64,000 nucleotides of DNA from Actinomadura meyerae (GTDB taxonomy: Bacteria > Actinomycetota > Actinomycetes > Streptosporangiales > Streptosporangiaceae), in assembly GCF_900188445.1 (NCBI RefSeq), contig NZ_FZOR01000006.1:124001-188000 (forward strand), given 5' to 3'. The position numbers were made by a program, and so were the translations under genes. Below, one piece after another: positions 34,220 through 43,316 of this stretch (its first letter is position 1; each line of letters opens with the position of its first letter). A model generated the notes under the pieces. The model had not been told where the DNA came from. It made no database searches and was given only the letters and a program-made list of their open reading frames with translations.

Positions 34220-34723
34220 CTAGTCGCGGACCCGGCCCGCCCCGCCGAGCAGCCACTGGCCCGGCGGGCGGGCCGGCGGCACCGTCATGACGCCGGCGAC
34301 CGCGGCGAGCATCCCGCCGACGATGAACAGGTATCCGGCGAGGGTGCCGGGGATGACGAGGTCGCCCTCGCCGCGGCGCATGGAGAGGACGAACACCACC
34401 ACGCCCCACACCACCGCGGGGACCGTCGCGCCGAGCCGGCCGCCCATCCCGAGGCCGGCCAGCCGGGCCATCGCGAAGACCAGCCCGACCAGGACGATCG
34501 CGGCGACGGGGACCGGGCCGAGCGTCCAGTCCTGGCTGAACGACCCGACCACGCCGAACACCGCGCCGAGCAGCGCGAGCGCGGCGTAGGCGGCGCCGGA
34601 CACGAAGGCGTCCAGCGGGCCCTCCGCGCCGGGCTCCCGCGCGGCGGTGGCGCCCGCCGCGCCGTCCGCCGGGAGGCCGTCCTTGGCGAGGCTCACCCGC
34701 GCCTCGTCATCGTCCTTGTGCAC
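34220..34723 (-). CDS. DUF6113-like membrane protein linked to mshB
   Basis: At 167 residues it has a charged cytoplasmic start and four hydrophobic segments (AYAALALLGAVFGVVGSF, PVAAIVLVGLVFAMARLAG, TVPAVVWGVVVFVLS, GYLFIVGGMLAAVAGVM). The pattern matches DUF6113. Homologues often follow mshB in actinobacteria (the mycobacterial Rv1170-Rv1171 pair), and here it starts 66 bases after mshB. GTG start at 34723. Function unknown; a link to mycothiol metabolism is only by position. Confidence 0.7.
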   Translation of the reverse strand: MHKDDDEARVSLAKDGLPADGAAGATAAREPGAEGPLDAFVSGAAYAALALLGAVFGVVGSFSQDWTLGPVPVAAIVLVGLVFAMARLAGLGMGGRLGATVPAVVWGVVVFVLSMRRGEGDLVIPGTLAGYLFIVGGMLAAVAGVMTVPPARPPGQWLLGGAGRVRD

Positions 34724-34754
34724 GGGGCCAGGCTACCGGCCGCGGGCCCCGCGG

Positions 34755-34802
34755 CGGTCAGGCGCCGGGGCGGTCAGGCGCCGGGGCGGTCAGGCGCCGT
34801 CG
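34755..34802 (-). repeat. Triple 16-bp repeat carrying stop codons in all three frames
   Basis: Three direct 16-bp copies (34755-34770, 34771-34786, 34787-34802; the last two bases differ) cover the end of mshB. Each carries one minus-strand TGA. Because 16 is not a multiple of three, the three TGAs fall in three different frames. The third copy holds the real mshB stop. Confidence 0.7.
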
Positions 34803-35701
34803 CCGGAGGTCCGCTCCGCGAGGCCCGCGAACAGGTCGCGCTCGCGGCGGCCTGGCCCGACCGGGCCGAGCTCCCCGGCCTGCAGGATGAAGTACTCGGT
34901 GCCGAACGCCTGCTGCCCCAGGTTGTTCGACAGCGCGAAGAACGGGCCGACCTGCTCGGGCGCCACCACGATCTGGGTGCGGTGGGCGCGCAGCGCGGCG
35001 AGCTTGGCGGGCAGGTGCGCGCGGGCGTCGACCACCGTGGTGACCTGCCCGTCGGGGACGCCGGAGCCGAGCTCGTCCAGCCCGGCGACCCGCGCGAACG
35101 GCAGCTTCGCCTCCCGCATCACCGCGATCGCCCGCGCGAGGACGGTGCGCGGGGTGGCGTAGGCGTAGAACTTGGCGGCCCGCCACGGCTCGCCGCCCCC
35201 GGTGAACGCGGGGTCGGCGGCCAGCTCGAACGCGCGCCGCGCGACGCGGTGCGCCTGGATGTGGTCGGGGTGCCCGTAGTTGCCGCGCTCGTCGTAGGTG
35301 ACGATCACCTGCGGCCGGACCTCCCGGATCACCGGGACGAGGTCGGCGGCGGCGGTGTCGACGTCCGCCCGCCAGAAGCAGCGCGGATCGTCGTTGGTGG
35401 GCGCGCCCATCATGCCGGAGTCGCGCCAGCGCCCCGCGCCGCCGAGGAAGCGGTGGTCGCGGACGCCGAGCGCCTCGCACGCCGCCGCGAGCTCCCCGAT
35501 GCGGTACTCGCCGAGGCTGTCCTCCTTGTCGGAGGCCAGGTGGCGCAACTCCTCGGGGATGACCTCGCCCTCCTCGCCCAGGGTGCAGGTGACGAGACAG
35601 ACGTGGGCGCCCTCGGCGGCGTACTTGGCCATGGTCGCCCCGGTCCCGATGGACTCGTCGTCCGGATGGGCGTGGACGAACAGGATCCGCGGCTCCTTCA
35701 T
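34790..35701 (-). CDS. mshB: Mycothiol deacetylase MshB (GlcNAc-inositol deacetylase)
   Basis: At 303 residues this is a LmbE-fold zinc deacetylase: [17 protein letters not shown] near the N-terminus (His12, Asp14-Asp15) and [18 protein letters not shown] in the middle give the zinc ligands and general base. The closely matched blocks RWRDSGMMG and [12 protein letters not shown] mark it as MshB rather than Mca. It removes acetate from GlcNAc-Ins in mycothiol synthesis. ATG 35701 is preferred; a TTG lies two codons upstream. It is the first gene of the pair with DUF6113. Confidence 0.9.
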   Translation of the reverse strand: MKEPRILFVHAHPDDESIGTGATMAKYAAEGAHVCLVTCTLGEEGEVIPEELRHLASDKEDSLGEYRIGELAAACEALGVRDHRFLGGAGRWRDSGMMGAPTNDDPRCFWRADVDTAAADLVPVIREVRPQVIVTYDERGNYGHPDHIQAHRVARRAFELAADPAFTGGGEPWRAAKFYAYATPRTVLARAIAVMREAKLPFARVAGLDELGSGVPDGQVTTVVDARAHLPAKLAALRAHRTQIVVAPEQVGPFFALSNNLGQQAFGTEYFILQAGELGPVGPGRRERDLFAGLAERTSGDGA

Positions 35702-35852
35702 AGTCAACGAGCCTACTCAGGGCACGGCGCGACGGCGATGACCGCCCTGCCCCACGCGGTGCGGCCGGTCCCGGCCGGGCCGGTCGGGACCGGCCGGCCG
35801 GGTCGGTCGCGGGGGTCGGGCGTCGGGGCGGGCGTCGGGGTCGGGGTCGGGA

Positions 35853-37292
35853 TCAGTCGTCGGAGCCCGGCCCGCCGCCACCGCCGCCGCCACCGGTGCC
35901 GCCGTCGTCACCGCCACCGCCGCCACCGCCGGTGGTCGGCGGGCCGCTGGTGGGCGGCTCGCTGGTCGGCGGCTCCGACGTGGGCGGCTCGCTGGTCGGC
36001 TCCTCGGTCACCGGCTCGGACGTCTGCGGCGGCGGGGTGGTGCGGCGGGTCCGGGTGCGGGTCGGGGTCGGCTCCTCCGGCTCCTCCGACGTCGGGGTCT
36101 CGGAGACCTCCGCCGAGTCGGTCACCGACGGCGTGGTGGGCGTGTTCGGCGAGCCGTCATCGCCCCGGGTCGCCGCGTACACGCCGACGACGAGCGCCAG
36201 CACGGCGATCGCGGCGACGGCCGCGACGATCGGCCACTTCGACTTGCGCTCGGGCTCCCAGTCGTCGTACCGGGCGCGGGCGGCGCCGCGCGGCGGCCCC
36301 GCGGGCGGCAGGCTCCCGGTGTACTCCGACGGCGAGACGCGGCGCGTCCCGCCGGCCGGGCCGCCCGGGTGGGTGGCGCCCGCGCCGGCGAGCCCGGCCG
36401 CGCCGAGCCCGCCCGCGGCGAGCGTGGAGCCCTCCGCGAGCATCGTGGTGGCCTGCGCGGGGTCGTCCATGCGGGTCTGCCCGGCGCCGCCCGGCCCGCT
36501 GCCGATCAGCGCCATCATGATCTGCTGCGCGGTCGGCCGCCGCTCCGGCTCCTTGACCAGGCACGCCGCGATCAGCCGGTGCAGGTCGGGCGGGACGCCG
36601 TCCAGCATCGGCGGCTCGTTCATCACCCGGTTGATCACCGCGACCACGGTGTCGTCGCCGAACGGCGGGTGGCCGGTCGCGGCGAACACCATGGTCGTCG
36701 CCCACGCCCACACGTCCACGGCCTCGGTGAGGGTGGCGCCCGCCACCTGCTCCGGCGCCATGTAGGACGGCGTGCCGATCGCCTTCGTCGCGTTCGTCTG
36801 CCCGGTGTCCAGGGCGCGCGCGATGCCGAAGTCGATCACCCGCGGGCCGTCCGGCGCCATGATGACGTTGTGCGGCTTGAAGTCGCGGTGCACGATCCCG
36901 GCCTGGTGGATCGCGACCAGCGCGGTCGCGGTGCCGATCGCGAGCCGGTCGAGCGCCGCGCCGCCGATCGGGCCGGTCTCGGTGACCTGCTTGTAGAGCG
37001 AGGGGCCGGGCACGTACTCGCTGGCGATGTAGGGCTGGTCGCCCGCGACGTCGGCCTCCAGGACCTGCGCGGTGCAGAACCGCGCGACCTGCTTGGCGGC
37101 CTGCGCCTCCCGGACGAACCGGGTGCGGGCCATCGTGTCCGCGGCGAGGTCGGCGCGCAGCAGCTTGATCGCGGCGCGGTTCCCGGAGGCGTCGACACCG
37201 GCGTAGACGACGCCCTGGCCGCCCTCGCCGAGCCGTTCGACGATCTCGTACGAGCCAAGCCGCCGGGGATCTCCCGGCTGCAGCTCCGGCAT
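35853..37292 (-). CDS. Ser/Thr protein kinase with one TM and Pro/Thr/Gly-rich tail
   Basis: The 479-residue protein has a full kinase domain in residues 1-270. GEGGQGVVYAGV is the Gly-rich loop, AAIKLLRADL carries the catalytic Lys, IVHRDFKPHNVI is the HRD loop, VIDFGIARA the DFG, and YMAPEQV the APE. A linker and one TM helix (WPIVAAVAAIAVLALVVGVY, about 385-405) follow. The extracytoplasmic tail is unstructured: Thr/Pro/Glu-rich with repeated PPTSE, then poly-Gly/Asp. No sensor domain is recognisable. GAGGAG lies six bases before the ATG. Confidence 0.9.
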   Translation of the reverse strand: MPELQPGDPRRLGSYEIVERLGEGGQGVVYAGVDASGNRAAIKLLRADLAADTMARTRFVREAQAAKQVARFCTAQVLEADVAGDQPYIASEYVPGPSLYKQVTETGPIGGAALDRLAIGTATALVAIHQAGIVHRDFKPHNVIMAPDGPRVIDFGIARALDTGQTNATKAIGTPSYMAPEQVAGATLTEAVDVWAWATTMVFAATGHPPFGDDTVVAVINRVMNEPPMLDGVPPDLHRLIAACLVKEPERRPTAQQIMMALIGSGPGGAGQTRMDDPAQATTMLAEGSTLAAGGLGAAGLAGAGATHPGGPAGGTRRVSPSEYTGSLPPAGPPRGAARARYDDWEPERKSKWPIVAAVAAIAVLALVVGVYAATRGDDGSPNTPTTPSVTDSAEVSETPTSEEPEEPTPTRTRTRRTTPPPQTSEPVTEEPTSEPPTSEPPTSEPPTSGPPTTGGGGGGGDDGGTGGGGGGGGPGSDD

Positions 37293-37467
37293 TGACCACT
37301 CCTCAGCCCGCGACGACGAAAAAAGTGCTTGGGGAAGCTTTGAGCTTACGCGAGCGCGGACCCGGGCACGGGACATTCCCCGGCCACCACGCGACGACCC
37401 GTGATCATAGAGGGCAGGAGGCCGCCGTGCGCCGTACTTCCCGGGCATCCTGGCAGACTCGGATGCC

Positions 37468-39549
37468 ATGAGCATCAGCTATCCGCGGCAGAGCGCCCGC
37501 ACCCGCCGGTTCAGCCTCGGCGTCCCGCGCGCCTTCCAGATCGCGCCGGACGAGTCGCGCGTGACGTTCCTGCGCACCAGGGCGGGCGACGACCCGGTCA
37601 CCTGCCTGTGGACGCTGGACACCGCGACCGGCGAGGAGGAGTGCATCGCCGACCCGGCCGCGCTGGACGTGCCGGGCGAGGAGGACCTGCCCGCCGAGGA
37701 GCGGGCCCGGCGCGAGCGCGCCCGCGAGCAGGCGGGCGGCATCGTCGGCTACGCCACCGACCAGGGCATGCGGCAGGCCGTGTTCACGCTCGCGGGGCGG
37801 CTGTACGCGGTCGACATCGCCACCGCGCTGGTCCGCGAGCTGCCCGCGCGGGCACCCGTGTTCGACCCGCGTCCCGACCCGGCCGGGCGGCGCGTCGCCT
37901 ACGTGTCGGGCCGGACGCTGCGCGTCATCGAGATGGACGGCACCGACGACCGGGCCCTCGTCCAGCCCGAGTCCGACCAGGTCTCCTACGGCCTCGCCGA
38001 GTTCGTCGCGGCCGAGGAGATGGGCCGGATGCGCGGCCACTGGTGGGCGCCCGACGGCGGCACGCTGCTGGCGGCACGGGTGGACGAGACGCCCGTGCAG
38101 CGCTGGCACATCGCCGACCCCGCCAACCCCGACCGGCCCCCGTCCGAGATCGCCTACCCGGCGGCCGGCACGCCGAACGCGCTGGTGTCCCTGGTGCTGC
38201 TGAAGGTGGACGGGCGGCGCACCGCCGTCGCCTGGGACCGCGGCATGTTCCCCTACTTCGTGGCCGCCTCCTGGGACCGGCACGGCCTGCTGATCGTCGT
38301 CCAGCCGCGCGACCAGCGCGCGCAGCGGGTGCTGAGCGTCGACCCGTCCAACGGCGAGACGACCCTCCTGCACACCGAGCACGACCCGGTGTGGACGGAG
38401 ATCGTCCCCGGCCTGCCCGCGCGGACGTCCTCCGGCGACCTCGTCTGGACCACCGAGGACCGCGACGCCGACACCCGCCGCGTCACCATCGGCGGCGAGC
38501 CGGTCACGCCGGCCGGCCTGCAGGTCCGGTCGGTGCTCGGGGTGGACGGCGAGTCGGTCCTGTTCACCGCCTCGGAGGACCCCGCCGAGGTCCACCTCTA
38601 CTCCTGGGCGGGCGGCGAGACCACCCGGCTGACCGAGGGGCCCGGCGTCTTCGGCGGCATCCGCTCCGGCGGGATCACCGTGGTGACGGGCTCGCGGCTC
38701 GACCGCCCCGGCTCGGAGATCGAAGTGCGCACGCCCGCCGGAACGCACCCCGTCGCCTCGTTCGCCGAGACCCCGGTGATCACCCCGAAGGTGGAGCTGC
38801 TGCGCGCGGGCGACCGGGAGATCCGCACGGCCGTGCTGCTGCCCACCGGCTGGGAGCCGTCCCAGGGGCGGCTGCCCGTCCTGATGGACCCCTACGGCGG
38901 GCCGCACGCGCAGCGCGTCCTCGCCGTCCAGCGCATGTACTGCGAGCCGCAGTGGCTCGCCGACCAGGGCTTCGCCGTCGTGATCGCGGACGGCCGGGGC
39001 ACGCCCGCGCGCGGCCCGGCGTGGGAGCGCGCCGTGCACGGCGACTTCGTCGGGCCGGTCCTGGAGGACCAGATCACCGCGCTGATCGAGGCGGCGCGCA
39101 AGCACCCGGCCGCGCTGGACCTCGACCGGGTCGGCATCCGCGGCTGGTCGTTCGGCGGCTGGCTCGCGGGCCTCGCCGTCCTGGAGCGCCCGGACGTGTT
39201 CCACGTGGGCATCGCGGGCGCGCCCGTCACCGACTGGCGGCTGTACGACACCCACTACACCGAGCGCTACCTCGGCCACCCGGACGAGGAGCCCGAGGCC
39301 TACGCCGCGAACTCGCTCATCGAGCGGGCCGCCGACCTCAAGCGTCCCCTGATGGTCATCCACGGGCTCGCGGACGACAACGTGGTGGCCGCGCACACGC
39401 TGCGGTTCTCGTCGGCGCTGCTGGCCGCCGGGCGCCCGCACACCGTCCTGCCGCTGTCGGGCGTCACCCACATGACCCCGCAGGAGGTCGTCGCGGAGAA
39501 CCTCCTCCACCTCCAGGTCGACTACCTCAAGTCGGTGCTAGCCGGCTGA
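37468..39549 (+). CDS. S9 family peptidase (dipeptidyl-peptidase IV/acylaminoacyl-peptidase-like)
   Basis: The 693-residue protein has an N-terminal DPP-IV-type propeller (residues about 30-430) and a C-terminal alpha/beta-hydrolase domain. The triad is Ser561 in IRGWSFGGWLAG, Asp636/637 in HGLADDNVV, and His668 in VTHMTP. YGGPHAQRV and ADGRGTPARGPAWER are conserved family blocks. It has no signal peptide and is cytoplasmic. It cleaves short peptides, with specificity not fixed by sequence. It ends with a 12-bp overlap with the convergent ABC gene. Confidence 0.9.
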   Translation: MSISYPRQSARTRRFSLGVPRAFQIAPDESRVTFLRTRAGDDPVTCLWTLDTATGEEECIADPAALDVPGEEDLPAEERARRERAREQAGGIVGYATDQGMRQAVFTLAGRLYAVDIATALVRELPARAPVFDPRPDPAGRRVAYVSGRTLRVIEMDGTDDRALVQPESDQVSYGLAEFVAAEEMGRMRGHWWAPDGGTLLAARVDETPVQRWHIADPANPDRPPSEIAYPAAGTPNALVSLVLLKVDGRRTAVAWDRGMFPYFVAASWDRHGLLIVVQPRDQRAQRVLSVDPSNGETTLLHTEHDPVWTEIVPGLPARTSSGDLVWTTEDRDADTRRVTIGGEPVTPAGLQVRSVLGVDGESVLFTASEDPAEVHLYSWAGGETTRLTEGPGVFGGIRSGGITVVTGSRLDRPGSEIEVRTPAGTHPVASFAETPVITPKVELLRAGDREIRTAVLLPTGWEPSQGRLPVLMDPYGGPHAQRVLAVQRMYCEPQWLADQGFAVVIADGRGTPARGPAWERAVHGDFVGPVLEDQITALIEAARKHPAALDLDRVGIRGWSFGGWLAGLAVLERPDVFHVGIAGAPVTDWRLYDTHYTERYLGHPDEEPEAYAANSLIERAADLKRPLMVIHGLADDNVVAAHTLRFSSALLAAGRPHTVLPLSGVTHMTPQEVVAENLLHLQVDYLKSVLAG

Positions 39550-41262
39550 GCCGTGCCAGGACGCCCACAGGGCCGCGTAGGAGCCGTTCCTGGCCAGCAG
39601 GTCCTCGTGGGCGCCCAGCTCGGTGATGCGCCCGTCCTCCACCACCGCCACACGGTCGGCGTCGTGGGCGGTGTGGAGGCGGTGCGCGATCGCCACGACG
39701 GTCCGGCCGTCCAGGACGGCGGCGAGCGACCGCTCCAGGCGCCGCGCGGCGCGCGGGTCGAGCAGCGACGTCGCCTCGTCCAGGACGAGGGTGTGCGGGT
39801 CGGCGAGGACGAGCCGGGCCAGCGCGAGCTGCTGCGCCTGCGCGGGCGTCAGCGTCGCGCCGCCGGAGCCGACGACGGTACCGAGGTCCGGTCCGTCCCA
39901 CTCGACCGCGGCGAGGACCCGGCGGATCTCCTCGTCGGAGGCGTCCTCGCGGGCCATCAGGAGGTTCTCGCGGAGCGTGCCGCGGAACACGTGGTGCTCC
40001 TGGGTGACCAGCGCGACCTCGCGGCGCAGGCCGTCCAGCGGCAGCTCCACCAGCGGGACGCCGCCGACGGTGACGGCGCCGCCGCGCGGGCCGTCCACCC
40101 CGGCGAGGAGGCGGCCGAGGGTGGACTTGCCCGCGCCGCTCGGCCCGACCATGGCGAGCCGCTCGCCGGGCCGCAGGTCGAGGTCCACGCCGTGCAGGAC
40201 GTCCCTGCCCGGCCGGTAGTAGTAGCGGACGCGGCGGGCCGCCAGCCGGTCGCCGGCGGGCCGGGCGTCCCCGGGCTCGCGGTCGGGCGGGACGTTGCCG
40301 ACGCCGAGCAGGCGGGCCAGCGACGCGCCGCCGAGCTGGAGCTCGTCCAGCCAGGAGAGCATGGTGTCCACCGGCTCGATGAGCAGCTGCGCGTACAGGG
40401 TCGCGGCGGTCACCTGCCCGAGCGTCGCCATGTCGTGGATGTAGAGGAGGCCGCCGACGAGCAGGGTCGACACCACGGGCAGCACGAAGCTCAGCTCGGC
40501 GACCGGGAACAGGACCATGCGCAGCCGCAGCGTGTAGCGCTCCGCCTTGTAGGAGTTCGCGATGTCGTCGTCGCCGCGGCGGTGCCGGCGCTCGGCGAGC
40601 CCCAGCGCCTCGACGGTCCGGGCGCCCTGGACGGTCTCGGTGAGCCCGTCGGCGATCCGCGACCACGCCTCGTTCTCCCGCAGGTAGCCGGTGTGGGCGC
40701 GGGGCAGGTACCAGCGCATCACCGCGACCAGCAGCGGCACGGCGACCAGCGCGGGCAGCGCGACGAGCGGGCCGTTCAGCAGCAGCGCGCCGAAGGTGAG
40801 CGAGCCGACGACGATCGCGACGAGCGTCTCCGGCATCGCGTACCGGACGGACGTGCTGAGCGTGTCCACGTCGCGGGACGCGCGGGTGACCAGGTCGCCG
40901 GTGCCGGCCCGCTCCACGGTGGACAGCGGCAGCGCCAGCACCCGGTCGACGAACTCCTCCCGCAGCTCGGCCAGCACCCGCTCGCCCAGCTTCGCCGACG
41001 CCAGGTAGGCGTACCGGATCAGCACGCCCTGCGCGATCACGAACCCGGCGATGGCGAGGCCGGCGGTGTCGATGGCGGCGTGCCCGTCGCGGACGTCCTC
41101 GACGAGCGCGCCGAGCAGCCGCGGCGTGACCAGGCCCGCCGCGGCGGCCAGCGCGTGCAGGCCGAGCACCCCGGCGAGGGCGCGGGGGTGCCGCAGTACG
41201 AGCCGCCGCGCGTACGCCCGCACCTGCGCGGTCGTCGCGACCGGCAGCGTCTCGGCGCTCAT
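39538..41262 (-). CDS. ABC exporter half-transporter B (canonical Walker motifs, altered signature)
   Basis: At 574 residues it has six TM helices followed by an ABC domain. Walker A is intact (MVGPSGAGKSTLGRLL) and Walker B is LVLDEATSLLD, with the H-loop in VAIAHRL. The signature normally written LSGGQ reads LTPAQ (GGATLTPAQAQQLALARL). It starts by an ATGA overlap with the half-transporter at 41259-43004, so the two form a heterodimer. The exported substrate is unknown. Confidence 0.9.
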   Translation of the reverse strand: MSAETLPVATTAQVRAYARRLVLRHPRALAGVLGLHALAAAAGLVTPRLLGALVEDVRDGHAAIDTAGLAIAGFVIAQGVLIRYAYLASAKLGERVLAELREEFVDRVLALPLSTVERAGTGDLVTRASRDVDTLSTSVRYAMPETLVAIVVGSLTFGALLLNGPLVALPALVAVPLLVAVMRWYLPRAHTGYLRENEAWSRIADGLTETVQGARTVEALGLAERRHRRGDDDIANSYKAERYTLRLRMVLFPVAELSFVLPVVSTLLVGGLLYIHDMATLGQVTAATLYAQLLIEPVDTMLSWLDELQLGGASLARLLGVGNVPPDREPGDARPAGDRLAARRVRYYYRPGRDVLHGVDLDLRPGERLAMVGPSGAGKSTLGRLLAGVDGPRGGAVTVGGVPLVELPLDGLRREVALVTQEHHVFRGTLRENLLMAREDASDEEIRRVLAAVEWDGPDLGTVVGSGGATLTPAQAQQLALARLVLADPHTLVLDEATSLLDPRAARRLERSLAAVLDGRTVVAIAHRLHTAHDADRVAVVEDGRITELGAHEDLLARNGSYAALWASWHGSAG

Positions 41263-43004
41263 GTTCCCGCCCTTTCCGCGGTCTCTCCCCGGGTGACCGT
41301 GGCCGCGTAGCGCGGCTCGGCCTCCAGCAGGTCGCGATGTGCTCCTTCGGCCACGACCAGGCCGTCCTGGACGAATACGACGTGGTCGGCGCGGTCCAGC
41401 ATCAGCGGGCTGGTCGTGCACACCACGGTGGTGCGGCCCGCGCGCGCTTGGCCGAGCCTTTCTGCGATGCGTGCTTCGGTGTGCGCGTCGACCGCGCTGG
41501 TCGGCTCCACCAGGATGAGGACGTCAGGGTCCGCGGCGAGTGCCCGCGCAAGGCGGAGGCGCTGCTGCTGGCCGCCGGAGAACTCCCGTCCGGCCTCGGC
41601 GACGTGCGCGTCCAGGCCGGCGGACGCGACCACGTCCTCGGCGCAGGCCGCGTAGACGGCCTTCATCAGCGCCGGCTCGTCGGCGTCCGGCGCCAGGGAC
41701 TCGGCCAGCGGCCCCGAGAAGAGCCGGTCCTCGTTGACGGCCACGAGGATCCGCTCGCGGACGTCGGCCACCTCATGCAGCGGGATGCCGCCGAAGTCGA
41801 CGTCGCCGCCCGCGTAGCGGCCGAGCCGGTCGGCGACGGCCTGCGCGTCGCGCGGGTCGGCCGCGGCGACCGCGGTCACCCGCCCCGGCCGCACGACCAG
41901 CCCGGACGCGATGTCGACCAGCTCGGCGGACGCCGCCGGGCGGGCCGTCCCGGCGGCCGGCAGCTCGGGCTCGATCTCCAGCAGCGCGGTCACCCGGCCG
42001 GCGGCCACCAGCCCCTTGGTGATCTTGCCGGCGGCCTCGCCGAGCGTCTTCAGCGGGACGATCAGGAACACCGCGTACCCGTAGAAGGCGACCAGCTCCC
42101 CGACGCCGATCACCCGCTCCGCGGCGAACCGGGCGCCGACCCAGGTCACCAGCGCGATCAGCAGCCCCGGCAGCAGCACCTCGGCGGCGTTCATCCGGGT
42201 CTCGGCCCGCGCGACCGCCACCCCCGCCGCGCGCACCCGCTGCGACTCGGCGCGGTAGCGGCCGGAGAACAGCGACTCGCCGCCGATGCCGCGCAGCACC
42301 CGCAGGCCCGCGACGAGGTCGGTGGCGTGCGAGCTCAGCTCGCCGACCAGCTCGCGGTGCGCCAGCTCCCGGTCGCGGTAGGGGCGCAGCAGCGGTGCCG
42401 CGATCGCCAGGATCAGCGGCACGCCGACCAGCACGATCAGGCCCAGCGGCGGCGAGGTGCCGAGCAGGATCCCCGCCACCACCACGATCGCGACCACGGC
42501 GCCCGAGCCGCGGGACAAGATGTCGATGGTGTCGCCGATGTGCGACACGTCGGACAGGCCGATGCTCACCACCTCGCCCGCGCTCAGCCGCTTCGGCAGC
42601 GTCCCGCCGAGGCGGGTCGACTGCCGGGTGACGAGCTGGACCGTCCGGTAGGCCGCGGCGAGCCAGTTGTAGACGGCGAACCGGTGCCGGAAGCCGCCCG
42701 TGGCGGCCTGCACGACGCCGAGGGCGAGCAGCACGCCGGACCACGCCAGCAGGGCGCGCTCGTCCCGCGCCGCGACGCCGTCGCCGATGGCGCGGCCGAT
42801 CGCGGCGGGCATCAGGGCCTGGCTGAGCATCCAGACCACGCCGAGCAGCGCGCCCGCGGCGACGCTGCGCCACTGGGCGCGCGCCAGCCACAGCAGGTAG
42901 CGCGCGGATGCTCCGCCGGCGCCCCTCCGGGCGCCGCGGGAGGCTCTGCCTCGGCGGAGGACGTGGTCGGGCGTGCCAGGATTTTTCTCCGGCAGCGGCT
43001 TCAC
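41259..43004 (-). CDS. ABC exporter half-transporter A (degenerate Walker motifs, canonical signature)
   Basis: The 581-residue half-transporter (TM domain plus ABC domain) is coupled to the next gene by ATGA. Its Walker A is lost: the region after VVRPGRVTAVA reads AADPRDAQAVA, without GxxGxGKS/T. Walker B is LILVEPTSAVD, with Val in place of the Asp. The signature FSGGQQQRLRLARAL is intact. Together with its partner it would build one working and one dead ATP site, the known asymmetric arrangement of heterodimeric exporters. Start at GTG 43004. Confidence 0.88.
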   Translation of the reverse strand: MKPLPEKNPGTPDHVLRRGRASRGARRGAGGASARYLLWLARAQWRSVAAGALLGVVWMLSQALMPAAIGRAIGDGVAARDERALLAWSGVLLALGVVQAATGGFRHRFAVYNWLAAAYRTVQLVTRQSTRLGGTLPKRLSAGEVVSIGLSDVSHIGDTIDILSRGSGAVVAIVVVAGILLGTSPPLGLIVLVGVPLILAIAAPLLRPYRDRELAHRELVGELSSHATDLVAGLRVLRGIGGESLFSGRYRAESQRVRAAGVAVARAETRMNAAEVLLPGLLIALVTWVGARFAAERVIGVGELVAFYGYAVFLIVPLKTLGEAAGKITKGLVAAGRVTALLEIEPELPAAGTARPAASAELVDIASGLVVRPGRVTAVAAADPRDAQAVADRLGRYAGGDVDFGGIPLHEVADVRERILVAVNEDRLFSGPLAESLAPDADEPALMKAVYAACAEDVVASAGLDAHVAEAGREFSGGQQQRLRLARALAADPDVLILVEPTSAVDAHTEARIAERLGQARAGRTTVVCTTSPLMLDRADHVVFVQDGLVVAEGAHRDLLEAEPRYAATVTRGETAERAGT

Positions 43005-43316
43005 GTGACGAAGGTTATGCAGCCGGGGCCCGCGACTTCGACTGGTTTTTCACCTGGCCGGACGCGTCTCGGGTGGCTTCCGGACGGTCCGCAAATCATG
43101 ATCGGGACGCGCGCGGGAGGTGCGCCGGGACGCGGTGGCACGCTAAGGTCGGGTGCGTACGGAGCGACGCTTCCTCCGCTCCTTGAGCCGGGACCCTGGC
43201 GGCTAGGCCGATGCCGCTGCCCCGGCGCGGCCCGCCGCGCCCCTCCCGCACCCACGGGAATATGCGGGGCGCCACCGGCCGTTGCCAGTGCCGTCAGCCC
43301 GACTTCCGGAAGCCCT
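43005..43316. other. 312-bp divergent intergenic region
   Basis: This lies between the ABC operon (minus) and the receiver-PP2C gene (plus). A CGCTAAGGT -10-like element near 43141-43149 could start the plus-strand transcript, giving a leader of about 160 bases. A short GGAGCG/CGCTCC hairpin is within it. I see no gene and recognise no riboswitch. Confidence 0.4.

Noticed and set aside
41337..43316. Long plus-strand open frame upstream of the receiver-PP2C gene
   Set aside because: Its first 1980 bases are antisense to the ABC genes and have no domain. The real start is GTG 43317.
43005..43316. Riboswitch in the leader of the PP2C gene
   Set aside because: I could not match it to any riboswitch consensus I know; only a weak short hairpin is present.
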